From: Methylobacterium sp. J-067
GTDB lineage: Bacteria; Pseudomonadota; Alphaproteobacteria; Rhizobiales; Beijerinckiaceae
Reading direction: 5' to 3'
Length of the DNA stretch: 64,000 bases
NCBI RefSeq assembly: GCF_022829465.1
Contig: NZ_JAKSXZ010000092.1
Span: forward strand, 124,001-188,000
Position 1 is the stretch's first letter. Every line of letters starts with the position of its first letter. Made by a program: the position numbers and the translations under genes. This document shows positions 25,404-34,102 of this stretch, in pieces. The notes under the pieces were generated by a model that had not been told where the DNA came from, did not search any database, and saw nothing but the letters and a program-made list of their open reading frames with translations.

Positions 25404-26522
25404 TTGTCCGACCATGTTGCCCTTTGGCTTCCGACGAAGCGCGCCGACCTCGTCCAGCGGGCCGCGCCCGACGTCGCGCCGGGACCCGGTGAAATCACCG
25501 TGCGGGCCCGCGCCGTCGCGGTGAACCCGTTCGACCGCTACGTCCAGGCGATCGGCGACGTAATCACGAGCTATCTGCGCTACCCCGTCGTCTTAGGCAC
25601 CGATGTCGCCGGCGATGTTGTGTCGGTCGGTGCGGGCGTCACGCGCTTCAGGATCGGAGATCGCGTCCTCGGCCACGCCGCCGGGTTGGAGAAAGGCCGC
25701 AACCGAGCGGCGGAGGGAGCCTTCCAGGAAAAAGTTGTGCTGCTCGCGCACATGGCGACGCCGATCCCTGACGGCATGCCGTTCCAAGACGCCGCGGTCC
25801 TGCCGCTCGGCCTATCAACCGCAGCGTGCGGGCTATTCCAGCGGGATTTCCTTGCTTTGCCACCGCCGCGGCTCGATCCTGTCGCCACGGGCGAGGTGAT
25901 GTTGGTTTGGGGCGGCTCCACCAGCGTCGGCTGCAACGCGATCCAACTCGCACGCGCGGCCGGCTACGAGGTCGTCACGACCTGCTTGCCCCACAACTTC
26001 GACCTCGTTCGCCGCCTCGGAGCTAAGCAGGCGTTCGACTACCACAGTCCAACAGTGAAGCGGGACATCCTAGCCGAGTTGCAGGGGCGGCGGTGCGCGG
26101 GAGCACTCTCCATCGGCAAGGGGTCGGCCGCGGCGTGCATGGACATCCTGGCGGCCTGCGATGGCAGACGTTTCGTCGCGCAGGTCACGCCGCCCGCGTC
26201 GTTCGACGACGTTCCGCCGGGCCGTGGCCGGATGCGCAAGCTCGCGCCGGCCATCGCCCAGATGATGTTCGGCAATCTGTCGCTGATGCTGCGCGCTCGG
26301 CGCCTCGGTGTCGCGACCAGGATGATTTGGGGTGGATCGCTCATCGACAACGAGGTCGGGCCGCTGATCTACGAGATGTTTCTACCGCAGGCGCTCGCAC
26401 GGGGGCGCTACGCGGCGGCGCCGGAGCCGCTGGTGGTCGGCCACGGCTTGGGCAGCGTCCCCGAAGCGCTCGAACGGCAGCGGGTCGGTGTCTCGGCGCG
26501 CAAACTCGTCATCACCCTGTAG
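25404..26522 (+). CDS. Zinc-binding-dehydrogenase-type (MDR) quinone oxidoreductase
   Basis: A 372-residue medium-chain dehydrogenase/reductase without catalytic-zinc cysteines. The N-terminal GroES-like half has VLGTDVAGDVVSVG and FRIGDRVLGH; the Rossmann half has VWGGSTSVGCNAIQLARAAG for NAD(P)H. It is closest in pattern to enoyl-reductase/quinone-oxidoreductase-like proteins. The TTG at 25,404 is the best start, with an AAGGAG site 9 bp before and the first family-like residues (SDHVALWLP); the frame extends further upstream only antisense to the AraC gene. First gene of a short operon with DUF4267 and RidA genes, divergent from AraC. Confidence 0.82.
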   Translation: MSDHVALWLPTKRADLVQRAAPDVAPGPGEITVRARAVAVNPFDRYVQAIGDVITSYLRYPVVLGTDVAGDVVSVGAGVTRFRIGDRVLGHAAGLEKGRNRAAEGAFQEKVVLLAHMATPIPDGMPFQDAAVLPLGLSTAACGLFQRDFLALPPPRLDPVATGEVMLVWGGSTSVGCNAIQLARAAGYEVVTTCLPHNFDLVRRLGAKQAFDYHSPTVKRDILAELQGRRCAGALSIGKGSAAACMDILAACDGRRFVAQVTPPASFDDVPPGRGRMRKLAPAIAQMMFGNLSLMLRARRLGVATRMIWGGSLIDNEVGPLIYEMFLPQALARGRYAAAPEPLVVGHGLGSVPEALERQRVGVSARKLVITL

Positions 26523-26545
26523 CATCGGACCGCAAGGAGTCGCGC

Positions 26546-26926
26546 ATGTACTGGTTTTCGATGGTCATCGCGCTGCTAGCCGCATTCGGCATCATCGCAA
26601 TTGGCATGATGTACTTGTCAGATCCAAAGGCGGCCACACGAAGCTTCGGTCTGCCGTTACCAGAGGCGGGTGCGAACGTCGCTTGGTGGCTTCGCCTCAA
26701 GGGGGTTCGCGACGTCGTCTCCGGGATAGTTGTCCTGGCCATGTTGGTGTGGGGCGGACCGCGCGTGCTCGGGATCATCCTACTGGTAGAGGCACTAATC
26801 CCAGCCGGCGATATGTCACTCGTCGTGGCCGCGCGTGGCTCGACCGCGAGGGCGCTCGGCATCCATGGCCTCACCGCCATGCTGATGATCACCGGCGCCG
26901 TCCCTCTGATCCTGGGGGCGGCCTGA
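26546..26926 (+). CDS. DUF4267 small membrane protein
   Basis: A 126-residue protein with four predicted membrane helices (about 1-22, 50-70, 75-95 and 100-125) and the DUF4267 layout, including a short loop with RSFGLP and a WWLRLKGVRDVVSG segment. It has no known activity. It is 23 bp downstream of the oxidoreductase gene with a GGAG ribosome site and 71 bp before the RidA gene, so it is probably co-transcribed with both. Confidence 0.75.
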   Translation: MYWFSMVIALLAAFGIIAIGMMYLSDPKAATRSFGLPLPEAGANVAWWLRLKGVRDVVSGIVVLAMLVWGGPRVLGIILLVEALIPAGDMSLVVAARGSTARALGIHGLTAMLMITGAVPLILGAA

Positions 26927-26997
26927 GATCCCGACCCTTCCGTTCGAGCGGCGCAATCATCACGCTCAGCGGATCTCAAGCGTCAGGAGACCCAATC

Positions 26998-27399
26998 ATG
27001 TCCAAACGCGACGTTGTTTTCCCCGCCTCCCGTCATGCCCTCTACGATATGCATCGATATTCGCCTGCCGTTCGGTCAGGGGATCTGCTGTTCGTGTCGG
27101 GTCAGGTTGGCAGCCGCGAGGATGGCTCGCCGGAGCCGACATTCGAGCTGCAGGTCCGGCGTGCGTTCGCCAATCTGCGTACCGTGCTGGCAGCGGCGGG
27201 ATGCACCTTCGACGACGTCGTCGATGTCACCACCTTCCACACCGATCCGGAGGCGCAGTTCCCCACCATCATGGCGGTGCGCGACACGGAGATCGGGCCG
27301 CCCCCCTACCCGAACTGGACGGCTGTCGGCGTGACGTGGCTCGCTGGCTTTGATTTCGAAATCAAAGTTATCGCGCGTATCCCGATACCTATTGCCTAG
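26998..27399 (+). CDS. RidA-family protein (Rid/YjgF)
   Basis: A 133-residue Rid protein. These homotrimers hydrolyse reactive enamine/imine intermediates to ketones plus ammonia. Recognisable segments are YSPAVRSGDLLFVSGQVG, LRTVLAAAGCTFDDVVDVTTF and the closing PPYPNWTAVGVTWLA. The catalytic arginine of the RidA subgroup (usual context R-x-(C/A)-x) is not seen; the equivalent position reads NWTAVGV, so it belongs to another Rid subgroup and may not deaminate. It is last in the oxidoreductase-DUF4267-RidA run and 230 bp from the D-amino-acid aminotransferase gene on the other strand. Confidence 0.88.
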   Translation: MSKRDVVFPASRHALYDMHRYSPAVRSGDLLFVSGQVGSREDGSPEPTFELQVRRAFANLRTVLAAAGCTFDDVVDVTTFHTDPEAQFPTIMAVRDTEIGPPPYPNWTAVGVTWLAGFDFEIKVIARIPIPIA

Positions 27400-27628
27400 A
27401 GCTCCGACGATCCAGCGCCGCTGTTGTCGGCAAGCTGCGCCCCATGATGGTTAGGGCGATGTCCGCTTCGACCTGCTGACCGCTTCAAAGCAGACCGTCG
27501 CAAATCCGCCCAACTCAGCCACCGAGGTACGCCCCGCATGGGACCGGATCTGGCCGAAAGCGGAACGACCGCTCTCAAATCGGGGAGTCGTCGAAGGAGA
27601 CGTCGACATCATCGTTTGCTGAGACGAG
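27400..27628. repeat. Dispersed repeat between convergent genes
   Basis: A 229-bp spacer with three repeat units: GTCCGCTTCG at 27,461, GCTTCAAAGCAGACCGTCGC near 27,482 and GGCCGAAAGCGGAACG near 27,552, in facing orientation. No T-run terminator is obvious. Confidence 0.5.
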
Positions 27629-28483
27629 TTAGATCGCATCGGCCAGTCGGATCTCCAGATATCTTTCCCGCAGCTGCCTAGAGATCGGTCCGGCTCGGCC
27701 GTCGCCCACCGGCGTGTCGTCGATCCGCGTGACCGGCAGAACGAAGTTCGTGGCCGAACTGACGAAGGCCTCCGCGGCGGCTTTCGCCTCATCGGGGGTG
27801 AAGGCCCTTTCCTCCACGGGGATGCCTTCGGAGTGGGCAATGTCGAGGAGGCTAGCGCGGGTGATGCCGTGGAGCAAAGCGCTCGAGAGGCCCCGGGTCA
27901 CCAAGGTCCCGTCCCGGGTCACAATATGCGCTGTGGCCGCACTCCCCTCGGTGATAAAGCCGTTCTCGACGAGCCATGCGTCGTCGGCGCCCCGCCGAAC
28001 CGCTTCCATCTTGGCCATAGAGGCTGGCAGGAGCTGCACCGTCTTGATGTCGCGCCGGGCCCAGCGTTGGTCCGGCAGGAGGGCGATCGTAATTCCTGTG
28101 GCCACGCGGGGGTTCTCCAAGACTGGCTTGGACTGCGTGAACAGGACCAAGGTCGGATCGACTCCGGTCGGGTAGGCGAAATCACGGTCGGCCACTCCGC
28201 GGGAGATTTGGAGGTAGATGAGACCTTCGCGAAGGTCGTTGCGGCGCACAATCTCCTGATGAATCACCAGTAGCGCCTCGGGTTCGAGGGGACAGGAAAT
28301 ACCGAGCTCGGCCATGGAGCGCTGCAGTCGTGCGGCGTGGCCGTAATAGTCGATCAGACGGCCACCGATCACCGCCGTCACCTCGTAGATCGCGTCGGCG
28401 AACAGGAAACCGCGGTCGAAGATCGAGACCTTCGCCTCGGTCTCCGGTAGCCAGTCGCCGTTGAGGTAGACGGTCCGGGGCAT
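27629..28483 (-). CDS. D-amino-acid aminotransferase
   Basis: A 284-residue class-IV PLP aminotransferase, the right length for D-alanine/D-amino-acid aminotransferase. It has the family start VYLNGDWLPETEAKVSIFDRGFLFADAIYE (cut into its conserved parts: FDRGFLF, DAIYE), the PLP lysine in RRDIKTVQLL (about residue 145) and the C-terminal DEAKAAAEAFV and VLPVTRID segments. The reaction is D-amino acid + 2-oxoglutarate to 2-oxo acid + D-glutamate. It is the last gene of the leftward operon with the M24 hydrolase, GntR regulator and ABC importer, so the imported compound probably yields an amino acid that is transaminated here. Confidence 0.88.
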   Translation of the reverse strand: MPRTVYLNGDWLPETEAKVSIFDRGFLFADAIYEVTAVIGGRLIDYYGHAARLQRSMAELGISCPLEPEALLVIHQEIVRRNDLREGLIYLQISRGVADRDFAYPTGVDPTLVLFTQSKPVLENPRVATGITIALLPDQRWARRDIKTVQLLPASMAKMEAVRRGADDAWLVENGFITEGSAATAHIVTRDGTLVTRGLSSALLHGITRASLLDIAHSEGIPVEERAFTPDEAKAAAEAFVSSATNFVLPVTRIDDTPVGDGRAGPISRQLRERYLEIRLADAI

Positions 28484-28516
28484 CGCGCGATCCTTGTTGT
28501 CGGAATGAGTCTCGCC

Positions 28517-29683
28517 TCACCGCAGCGTCAGGGCGCGGGGCAGATCGGAAAGGGGTTCGGCGCCGTGCGGCGTCACGATCACGGTCTCGGAAGCGCCGAC
28601 CGTCCAGAACCCGTAGCAGCGCAGGGTCGCGGGCAGGTGGAACACCATGCCTGGCTCAATCGGCCGGTCGATCTCGGTGAACAGGCTCAGCAGGCTGCCC
28701 TCTCCCCAATCCGGAGCGAAGGCGATCCCCATCGAGTAGCCGATGCGCTTGCGGAAGGCCGGGCCATAGCCCGCCGCGTCGATGACGGCCTGGGCCGCCT
28801 CGTGCGGCGCGGAGCAGGGTCGGCCGGGCCGAATTGCGCTGAGAGCCGCGTCCAGCGCGCGCAGGGCGCAGTCCATCATTCGCTGCGCCTCGACCGGCGG
28901 CGCGCCGATCCAGACACTGCGCATCAGCGCCGCGTGGTAGCGCGCATGGCTGCCTGCGAGTTCGAGGAACACGGCATCCCCCAGTTCCAGGCGGCGCCGA
29001 CGCCACGTCATGTGCGGCAGCCCGCTACGGGGCCCTGACGAGACCAAGGGCTCCATTGCCATTGCCTCGGAGCCGGCCGTCGTCGCGGCGGCGAGCATGG
29101 CCGCGGCGACGGCGTTCTCATCGGCACCTGCGCCGCAGGCGGCGACGCCGGCGGCGAGCCCGGCCTGGGCGTAACGGGCGGCCTCCCGGATTGCCTGTAG
29201 TTCGGCCGCCGACTTCACGATGCGCAGGGGCCCAAGGAGCCCCGATCCATCGGGCAACGGGTCGGTGCCGAGCGCCGTGCCGATCCGCGCAGCGAGGGCG
29301 GCCGAGACGAACCAGCCGTCCCGCTCCATCGCCGGGCGGACGAAGCCGCGCCGCCGCACCAGAGCCGCCAGGGCGTCGGCCGGGTCGGTCCCGTCCGGGT
29401 AAGCCTGGATGTCGTCGAGCCAGGTATTGGCCGTCGCTCCAGGCAGTTCGAGTTGGCGCACCAGCAGGGAGAGCTCGCCCTCGGCAGGAACGAGGAGGGC
29501 CTGGAAGGCGAAGTAGCCAGCAGTCTGGCGGCCGGTCAGCCAGTAGATCGTCTCTGGGCCGGTCACCACCAGGGCCTTGTGGCCGGCAGCGGAGATCGCG
29601 GCCCGGGCCGCCGCCTGCCGGACGGCGAATTCTTCCAGCGGGAAGGCAGCCTCGCAGCCACGCAGGTGGGCAAACTCGTGCAT
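28517..29683 (-). CDS. M24-fold hydrolase, DoeA (ectoine hydrolase)-like
   Basis: A 388-residue protein with the creatinase N-domain and pita-bread C-domain of family M24. The usual metal ligands of aminopeptidase P are replaced: the two aspartates read ELAGS and HAALM, and the histidine motif reads GYSMGIAFAPDWGEG. This last motif resembles ectoine hydrolase DoeA and related amidine or creatine hydrolases, which act without metals, rather than peptidases. It therefore probably hydrolyses a C-N bond of a small, perhaps cyclic, substrate. It sits between the GntR regulator and the aminotransferase gene in one operon. It is not called doeA, because the companion doeB/C/D genes are absent. Confidence 0.8.
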   Translation of the reverse strand: MHEFAHLRGCEAAFPLEEFAVRQAAARAAISAAGHKALVVTGPETIYWLTGRQTAGYFAFQALLVPAEGELSLLVRQLELPGATANTWLDDIQAYPDGTDPADALAALVRRRGFVRPAMERDGWFVSAALAARIGTALGTDPLPDGSGLLGPLRIVKSAAELQAIREAARYAQAGLAAGVAACGAGADENAVAAAMLAAATTAGSEAMAMEPLVSSGPRSGLPHMTWRRRRLELGDAVFLELAGSHARYHAALMRSVWIGAPPVEAQRMMDCALRALDAALSAIRPGRPCSAPHEAAQAVIDAAGYGPAFRKRIGYSMGIAFAPDWGEGSLLSLFTEIDRPIEPGMVFHLPATLRCYGFWTVGASETVIVTPHGAEPLSDLPRALTLR

Positions 29684-29699
29684 GGCTTGGGCCCCCGCC

Positions 29700-30380
29700 T
29701 CAGAACTCGCTCAGGCGGCGGATGATGCCCTGCTTGAAGTTCTCGAGGTGGGCCGCGATGGCATCCGCCGCCGCCGCCCCGTCCCCGGCTCGCAGGGCTG
29801 CGACGACCGCGAGGTGCTCGCGATGCACCGCCTCGAACCGCTCTGGCATCCGGCTCAGGTTGAACATCTGCGTCTTGAGCCGCAGGTCCTTGATCGTCTT
29901 GGCGAGGATCGCGTTGCGGCTGCTGTCGGCGATCAATTCGTGGAATCGGCGGTCGACCTCCCAGTTGCCCGGCGCATCGGGATCGCCCGCCGCGAGCAAC
30001 GCCTCGCTGTGCTGCTCCAACTCCGCCAACGCGCCATCGGGGATCCGGCCGGTGGCGAGCATCACGCTCTCCCGCTCCAGGAGGCGGCGGACATGCAGGA
30101 TCTCGATCAGCTCGCGCAGGGAGAACTCCTTCACGACGAGCATCCCGCCGGGCTGCCGCTCGACCAGCCCCTCGGTCTCTAGGCGTGACATCGCCTCGCG
30201 GGTCGGTGTGCGCGAGATGTCGAGGAGTTCCGCGAGACGGCGCTCGTGCAGCACGGTCCCAGCGGGAAGATCACGACGCACGAGCATGTCGAGCAGCCTA
30301 TCGTAGGCCATCTGGCCGAGGCTCTGCTCCCGACGGGCGCCGAGCGCGGTTGTGTAGGACGAGGCGTCGAGGGTTTTCAT
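29700..30380 (-). CDS. GntR-family regulator (FCD/FadR subgroup)
   Basis: A 226-residue regulator: N-terminal winged helix (~20-85, LAELLDISRTPTREAMSRLETEGLVE) and C-terminal all-helical FCD domain (~95-220) with the metal/effector-site pattern D-x-x-F-H (VDRRFHELI) and later two histidines (REHLAV, AHLENF). I chose the ATG at 30,378-30,380; upstream sequence to 30,422 shows no family resemblance. It is embedded in the ABC-hydrolase operon and is very probably its local regulator; a FadR/FCD-like operator (GGTATACC) lies in the divergent promoter at 33,009. Confidence 0.88.
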   Translation of the reverse strand: MKTLDASSYTTALGARREQSLGQMAYDRLLDMLVRRDLPAGTVLHERRLAELLDISRTPTREAMSRLETEGLVERQPGGMLVVKEFSLRELIEILHVRRLLERESVMLATGRIPDGALAELEQHSEALLAAGDPDAPGNWEVDRRFHELIADSSRNAILAKTIKDLRLKTQMFNLSRMPERFEAVHREHLAVVAALRAGDGAAAADAIAAHLENFKQGIIRRLSEF

Positions 30381-30448
30381 TGGTGTCCTCCCAGGACGGC
30401 CTACCGGGCCGCCCCCGCTCATGTCTTGTTGTGCCTTCCCCTATCCAC

Positions 30449-31246
30449 TCACATCGCGGGCGTCTTGATCGGCTCCTTCGGCGCCGGGTCGTAGCCGATC
30501 AGGGGGGTGAGCAGCTTGGCGTAGGTCCCGTCGGCGACCATCTCGGCCAGCGCCTTGTTGACGGCGGCGTGCAGGTTCGGCTTGCCCTTCTTGATCGCGA
30601 AGCCCTTCTGGATGGTGCTGAGCGGGGTCTCGATCATCACCAGCGGCAGCTTGCGCGCCTTGATCGCGTAGTTGCCGGCGACCGCGTCGTTGATCACCGC
30701 ATCGATGTTGCCGCCGACGAGGTCCTGCATGGCGTCCGCGGCGGTCTTGTAGCTCTTGAGGTTGGCGCCGTGCTCTTCGGCGAGCTTGCCGAAGGTCGAG
30801 GCCGAGAGGGCGCCGACATTGCGGCCCTTGAGGTCCTCCGGTCCCTTGATCCCGGTATCCTTGCGGGTGACGATCCGCGCACCGGACTCGAGCCACCCGT
30901 CCGCGAAGGCGACCTGCTTCTGCCGGGTGGGGGTGATGTCCATCGACTCGCTGGTGATGTCGTACTGATCGGCCATCAGGCCCACGAGCAGGGCGTCGAA
31001 CTTGACGTTGACCGGGCTGTATTCGACCCCGATCCGCCGGCAGATCTCGCGCATCACCCGGACCTCCAGCCCGTCGAGTTCGCCGCTCGGCGTGCGCATG
31101 CTGAAGGGCGCGAAGGTGCTGTCGGTGGCCACGATCAGCTTGCCGGGCTCGATCAGCTCCAGCTTGCCCTCGGCCGCCCGTAGCGCCGGAGCGGCAAGCA
31201 GGCCGGTGCAGAGGGCGGCGAGGGCGAGGAGGCGGCGGCGGTTCAT
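30449..31246 (-). CDS. Amino-acid ABC transporter, periplasmic binding protein
   Basis: A 265-residue solute-binding protein of family 3 (polar amino acids, opines). A signal peptide is visible (LLALAALCTGLLAAPALRA), followed by the conserved start GKLIVATDSTFAPFSMRTPSGELDGLEVRVMREI (in parts: PFSM, GELDGLEV) and the CPxDV-like SESMDITPTRQKQVAFADGW region. It is part of a three-gene importer with the permease and ATPase upstream. The operon context (M24 hydrolase, aminotransferase, PxpABC) suggests that it binds a cyclic or modified amino acid. No closer ligand call is possible from sequence. Confidence 0.9.
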   Translation of the reverse strand: MNRRRLLALAALCTGLLAAPALRAAEGKLELIEPGKLIVATDSTFAPFSMRTPSGELDGLEVRVMREICRRIGVEYSPVNVKFDALLVGLMADQYDITSESMDITPTRQKQVAFADGWLESGARIVTRKDTGIKGPEDLKGRNVGALSASTFGKLAEEHGANLKSYKTAADAMQDLVGGNIDAVINDAVAGNYAIKARKLPLVMIETPLSTIQKGFAIKKGKPNLHAAVNKALAEMVADGTYAKLLTPLIGYDPAPKEPIKTPAM

Positions 31247-31313
31247 GGCGATCTCCGGTACGGGCGAGGGGGCGGAAGGTGTCGGCCGCGGCCCGTCCCG
31301 CGGCGGGGGAAGC

Positions 31314-31997
31314 TCACGACAGGCGGGCGTAGCGCCGCTCGAAATAGGCGGAAAGTTGCGACAAGATCGACGTCAGGCCGAGGTAGATCAGCGCCGCCGC
31401 GATGTAGAAATCGAATGGGCGGAACGTCGTGGCGATCATCAGCTGCGCGTAGAGCGTCAACTCGACCACCGTGATCGTCGACAGGAGTGAGGTGTTCTTG
31501 ACCGCCGAGATCGCTTCGTTCGTCAGCGAGGGCAGGATCATGCGGAAGACCTGCGGCAGGACGATCCGGACCATCATGATCCGCGGGTTCATGCCGAGCG
31601 CCAAGGCCGACTCGAGCTGACCGCGAGGGATCGCCGCGAGGCCGGCGCGGATGGTCTCGGCCACGTAGGCCCCGCTGCTGACGCCGAGCGCGATGATGCC
31701 AGCGGTGACGGGGGAGAGCTTCACGCCGATCTGCGGCATGCCGAAATAGACGATGAAGACTTGGATCAGGGTCGGTGTGCCGCGGATGAACCAGACGTAG
31801 AAGCTCGCGAGCGCCCGGAAGGGCGCGAAGGGGGAGCGCTTGCCCAGCGCCCCGAGCAGGCCGCAGACCCAGCTGACCAGGATGCTCGCCACCGTCACGC
31901 CGAGCACGACCAGCGTCGCCGAGAGGAAGCCGGGGCCGTAGGTGACGAACTCCTCCGCGAGGGTCTGCCACCAGTCCTGCCATGCCGTGCCGCTCAT
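31314..31997 (-). CDS. Amino-acid ABC transporter permease
   Basis: A 227-residue inner-membrane permease of the HisMQ/GltJK class, with about five helices. The signature for ATPase contact is present (ESALALGMNPRIMMVRIVLPQVFRMILPSLTNEAIS; key parts EALALG-like ESALALG and LPQVFR), as is the early VLGVTVASILVSW segment. No second permease gene is present, so it would act as a homodimer with the ATPase encoded immediately upstream. Confidence 0.9.
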   Translation of the reverse strand: MSGTAWQDWWQTLAEEFVTYGPGFLSATLVVLGVTVASILVSWVCGLLGALGKRSPFAPFRALASFYVWFIRGTPTLIQVFIVYFGMPQIGVKLSPVTAGIIALGVSSGAYVAETIRAGLAAIPRGQLESALALGMNPRIMMVRIVLPQVFRMILPSLTNEAISAVKNTSLLSTITVVELTLYAQLMIATTFRPFDFYIAAALIYLGLTSILSQLSAYFERRYARLS

Positions 31998-32031
31998 CGC
32001 CGTCCGAACTCCATGATGGCTCCAAGGCGAC

Positions 32032-32838
<807 letters not shown>

Positions 32839-33037
32839 CGTTCGACCTGACTGATCTCAATTTTAATCCCAAATAATAGCCGCATTTATCTCATCTATAC
32901 GACGCGCCAGATCGAAAAACAGGAATGTATCCCGTTGTTTTGCTTGGATATCGGCTCGATAATCGTATTTTGATGTTGCCAGCTCTGCGGCATTGAGCTA
33001 GCTTCTTCGGTATACCATCGGCATTCAAGCGGTATTT
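32839..33037. promoter_or_regulatory. Divergent promoter region of the catabolic locus
   Basis: A 199-bp AT-rich spacer between the two divergent operons. It should hold both promoters and the binding sites of the GntR regulator. Confidence 0.5.
33007..33018. promoter_or_regulatory. Candidate GntR/FCD operator
   Basis: The core palindrome GGTATACC (33,009-33,016) lies within TTCGGTATACCATCGG, close to the TGGTATACCA-type operator of FadR/FCD-subfamily GntR proteins. It lies just upstream of the rightward operon start, where a bound repressor would block transcription. Single site, seen by eye. Confidence 0.4.
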
Positions 33038-34102
33038 TTGAGCAGGGTTGCCTCGAACGTGTTCACCGAGCCTTCCGATCCGGTCCGCCCCTTCGAAGGA
33101 GCGCCGGGCATCTGCCTCATTGTTCAGCCGATCCATGCGGCTGGGCTCGCGCAGCTTCGGATGGCGGGGCTCGAGATCCGGGCCGCCACCGGCCTCGCCT
33201 CGGCGATTCTCGCCCGCGAGGCGGCCGATTGCGTCGCGGTCGTCACCCGCAACGGCGGCTTTCCCGCCGAAGCGGTGCTGGCCGCGCCCCGGCTGAGGGT
33301 GATCGGGGTCCACGGCACCGGAACCGACCCGGTGGCCGTGCCGGAGGCGACCCGGGCGGGGATCGCGGTCGTCAACACGCCGGGCGCCAACGCCCTCTCC
33401 GTCGCCGAGCATGCGATCGGCCTGATCTTCGCCCTCGCCAAGGCGATCCCGCAGGCCGACCAGGCCATGCGGGAGGGCGACCACGATTTCCGCTATGGCG
33501 CGCGCCTCGTTGAACTCGCCGGCCTGACGCTGGGTGTCGTGGGGTTCGGGGACATCGGGCAGGCGACCGGCCGGCTCGCGGCGGCGCTGGGCATGAGGGT
33601 GCTCGCCTACGGCCCGACGCGGCCGGCTTCCGACTTCGCGGCCCTGAACGCCGAACGCGCCGCCACCTTGCCGGACCTCCTCGCCCGGGCCGACGTCGTC
33701 TCCCTGCACCTGCCTCTCACGGCGCAGACCCGCGGCCTGATCGGTCGGGATGAACTGAGCCGGATGAAGCGCGGCGCCTTCCTGATCAACACCGCCCGGG
33801 GCGCCCTGGTGGACGAGGACGCCCTGGCCGAGGCGCTGGCCGCGGGCACCATCGCCGGCGCGGGGCTCGACGTGGTGTCGGGGGATGCGCTCGCGCACGA
33901 CCATCCCCTGCACCGGGAGCGGCGGGTGATCCTCACCCCCCACGTCGCCGCCTCGACCGAGGCCGCCCTGATCCGCGCCGCCGAGCGGGTCGCGGGGCAG
34001 GTGATCGACGTTCTCGCCGGGCATCGTCCGCCGAACCTCGTCAATCCGGAGGTCTGGGATCGCCGGCGGCGGGGTGCGCATAAGGCGGAGTTCCCGGCAT
34101 GA
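33038..34102 (+). CDS. 2-hydroxyacid dehydrogenase, D-isomer-specific
   Basis: A 354-residue NAD-dependent dehydrogenase of the D-3-phosphoglycerate-dehydrogenase class. The Rossmann motif is GVVGFGDIGQATGR; the catalytic arginine lies in INTARGALVDE and the histidine in LTPHVAAST. The catalytic glutamate position (usual DVFxxEP) reads DVVSGDAL, so an aspartate may stand in. Starts are uncertain: TTG at 33,038 has no ribosome site; GTG at 33,059 has a weak one (GCAGGG) and gives 347 residues. First gene of the rightward operon; its stop overlaps the next gene. It probably reduces or oxidises the 2-oxo/2-hydroxy acid formed after transamination. Confidence 0.85.
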   Translation: MSRVASNVFTEPSDPVRPFEGAPGICLIVQPIHAAGLAQLRMAGLEIRAATGLASAILAREAADCVAVVTRNGGFPAEAVLAAPRLRVIGVHGTGTDPVAVPEATRAGIAVVNTPGANALSVAEHAIGLIFALAKAIPQADQAMREGDHDFRYGARLVELAGLTLGVVGFGDIGQATGRLAAALGMRVLAYGPTRPASDFAALNAERAATLPDLLARADVVSLHLPLTAQTRGLIGRDELSRMKRGAFLINTARGALVDEDALAEALAAGTIAGAGLDVVSGDALAHDHPLHRERRVILTPHVAASTEAALIRAAERVAGQVIDVLAGHRPPNLVNPEVWDRRRRGAHKAEFPA

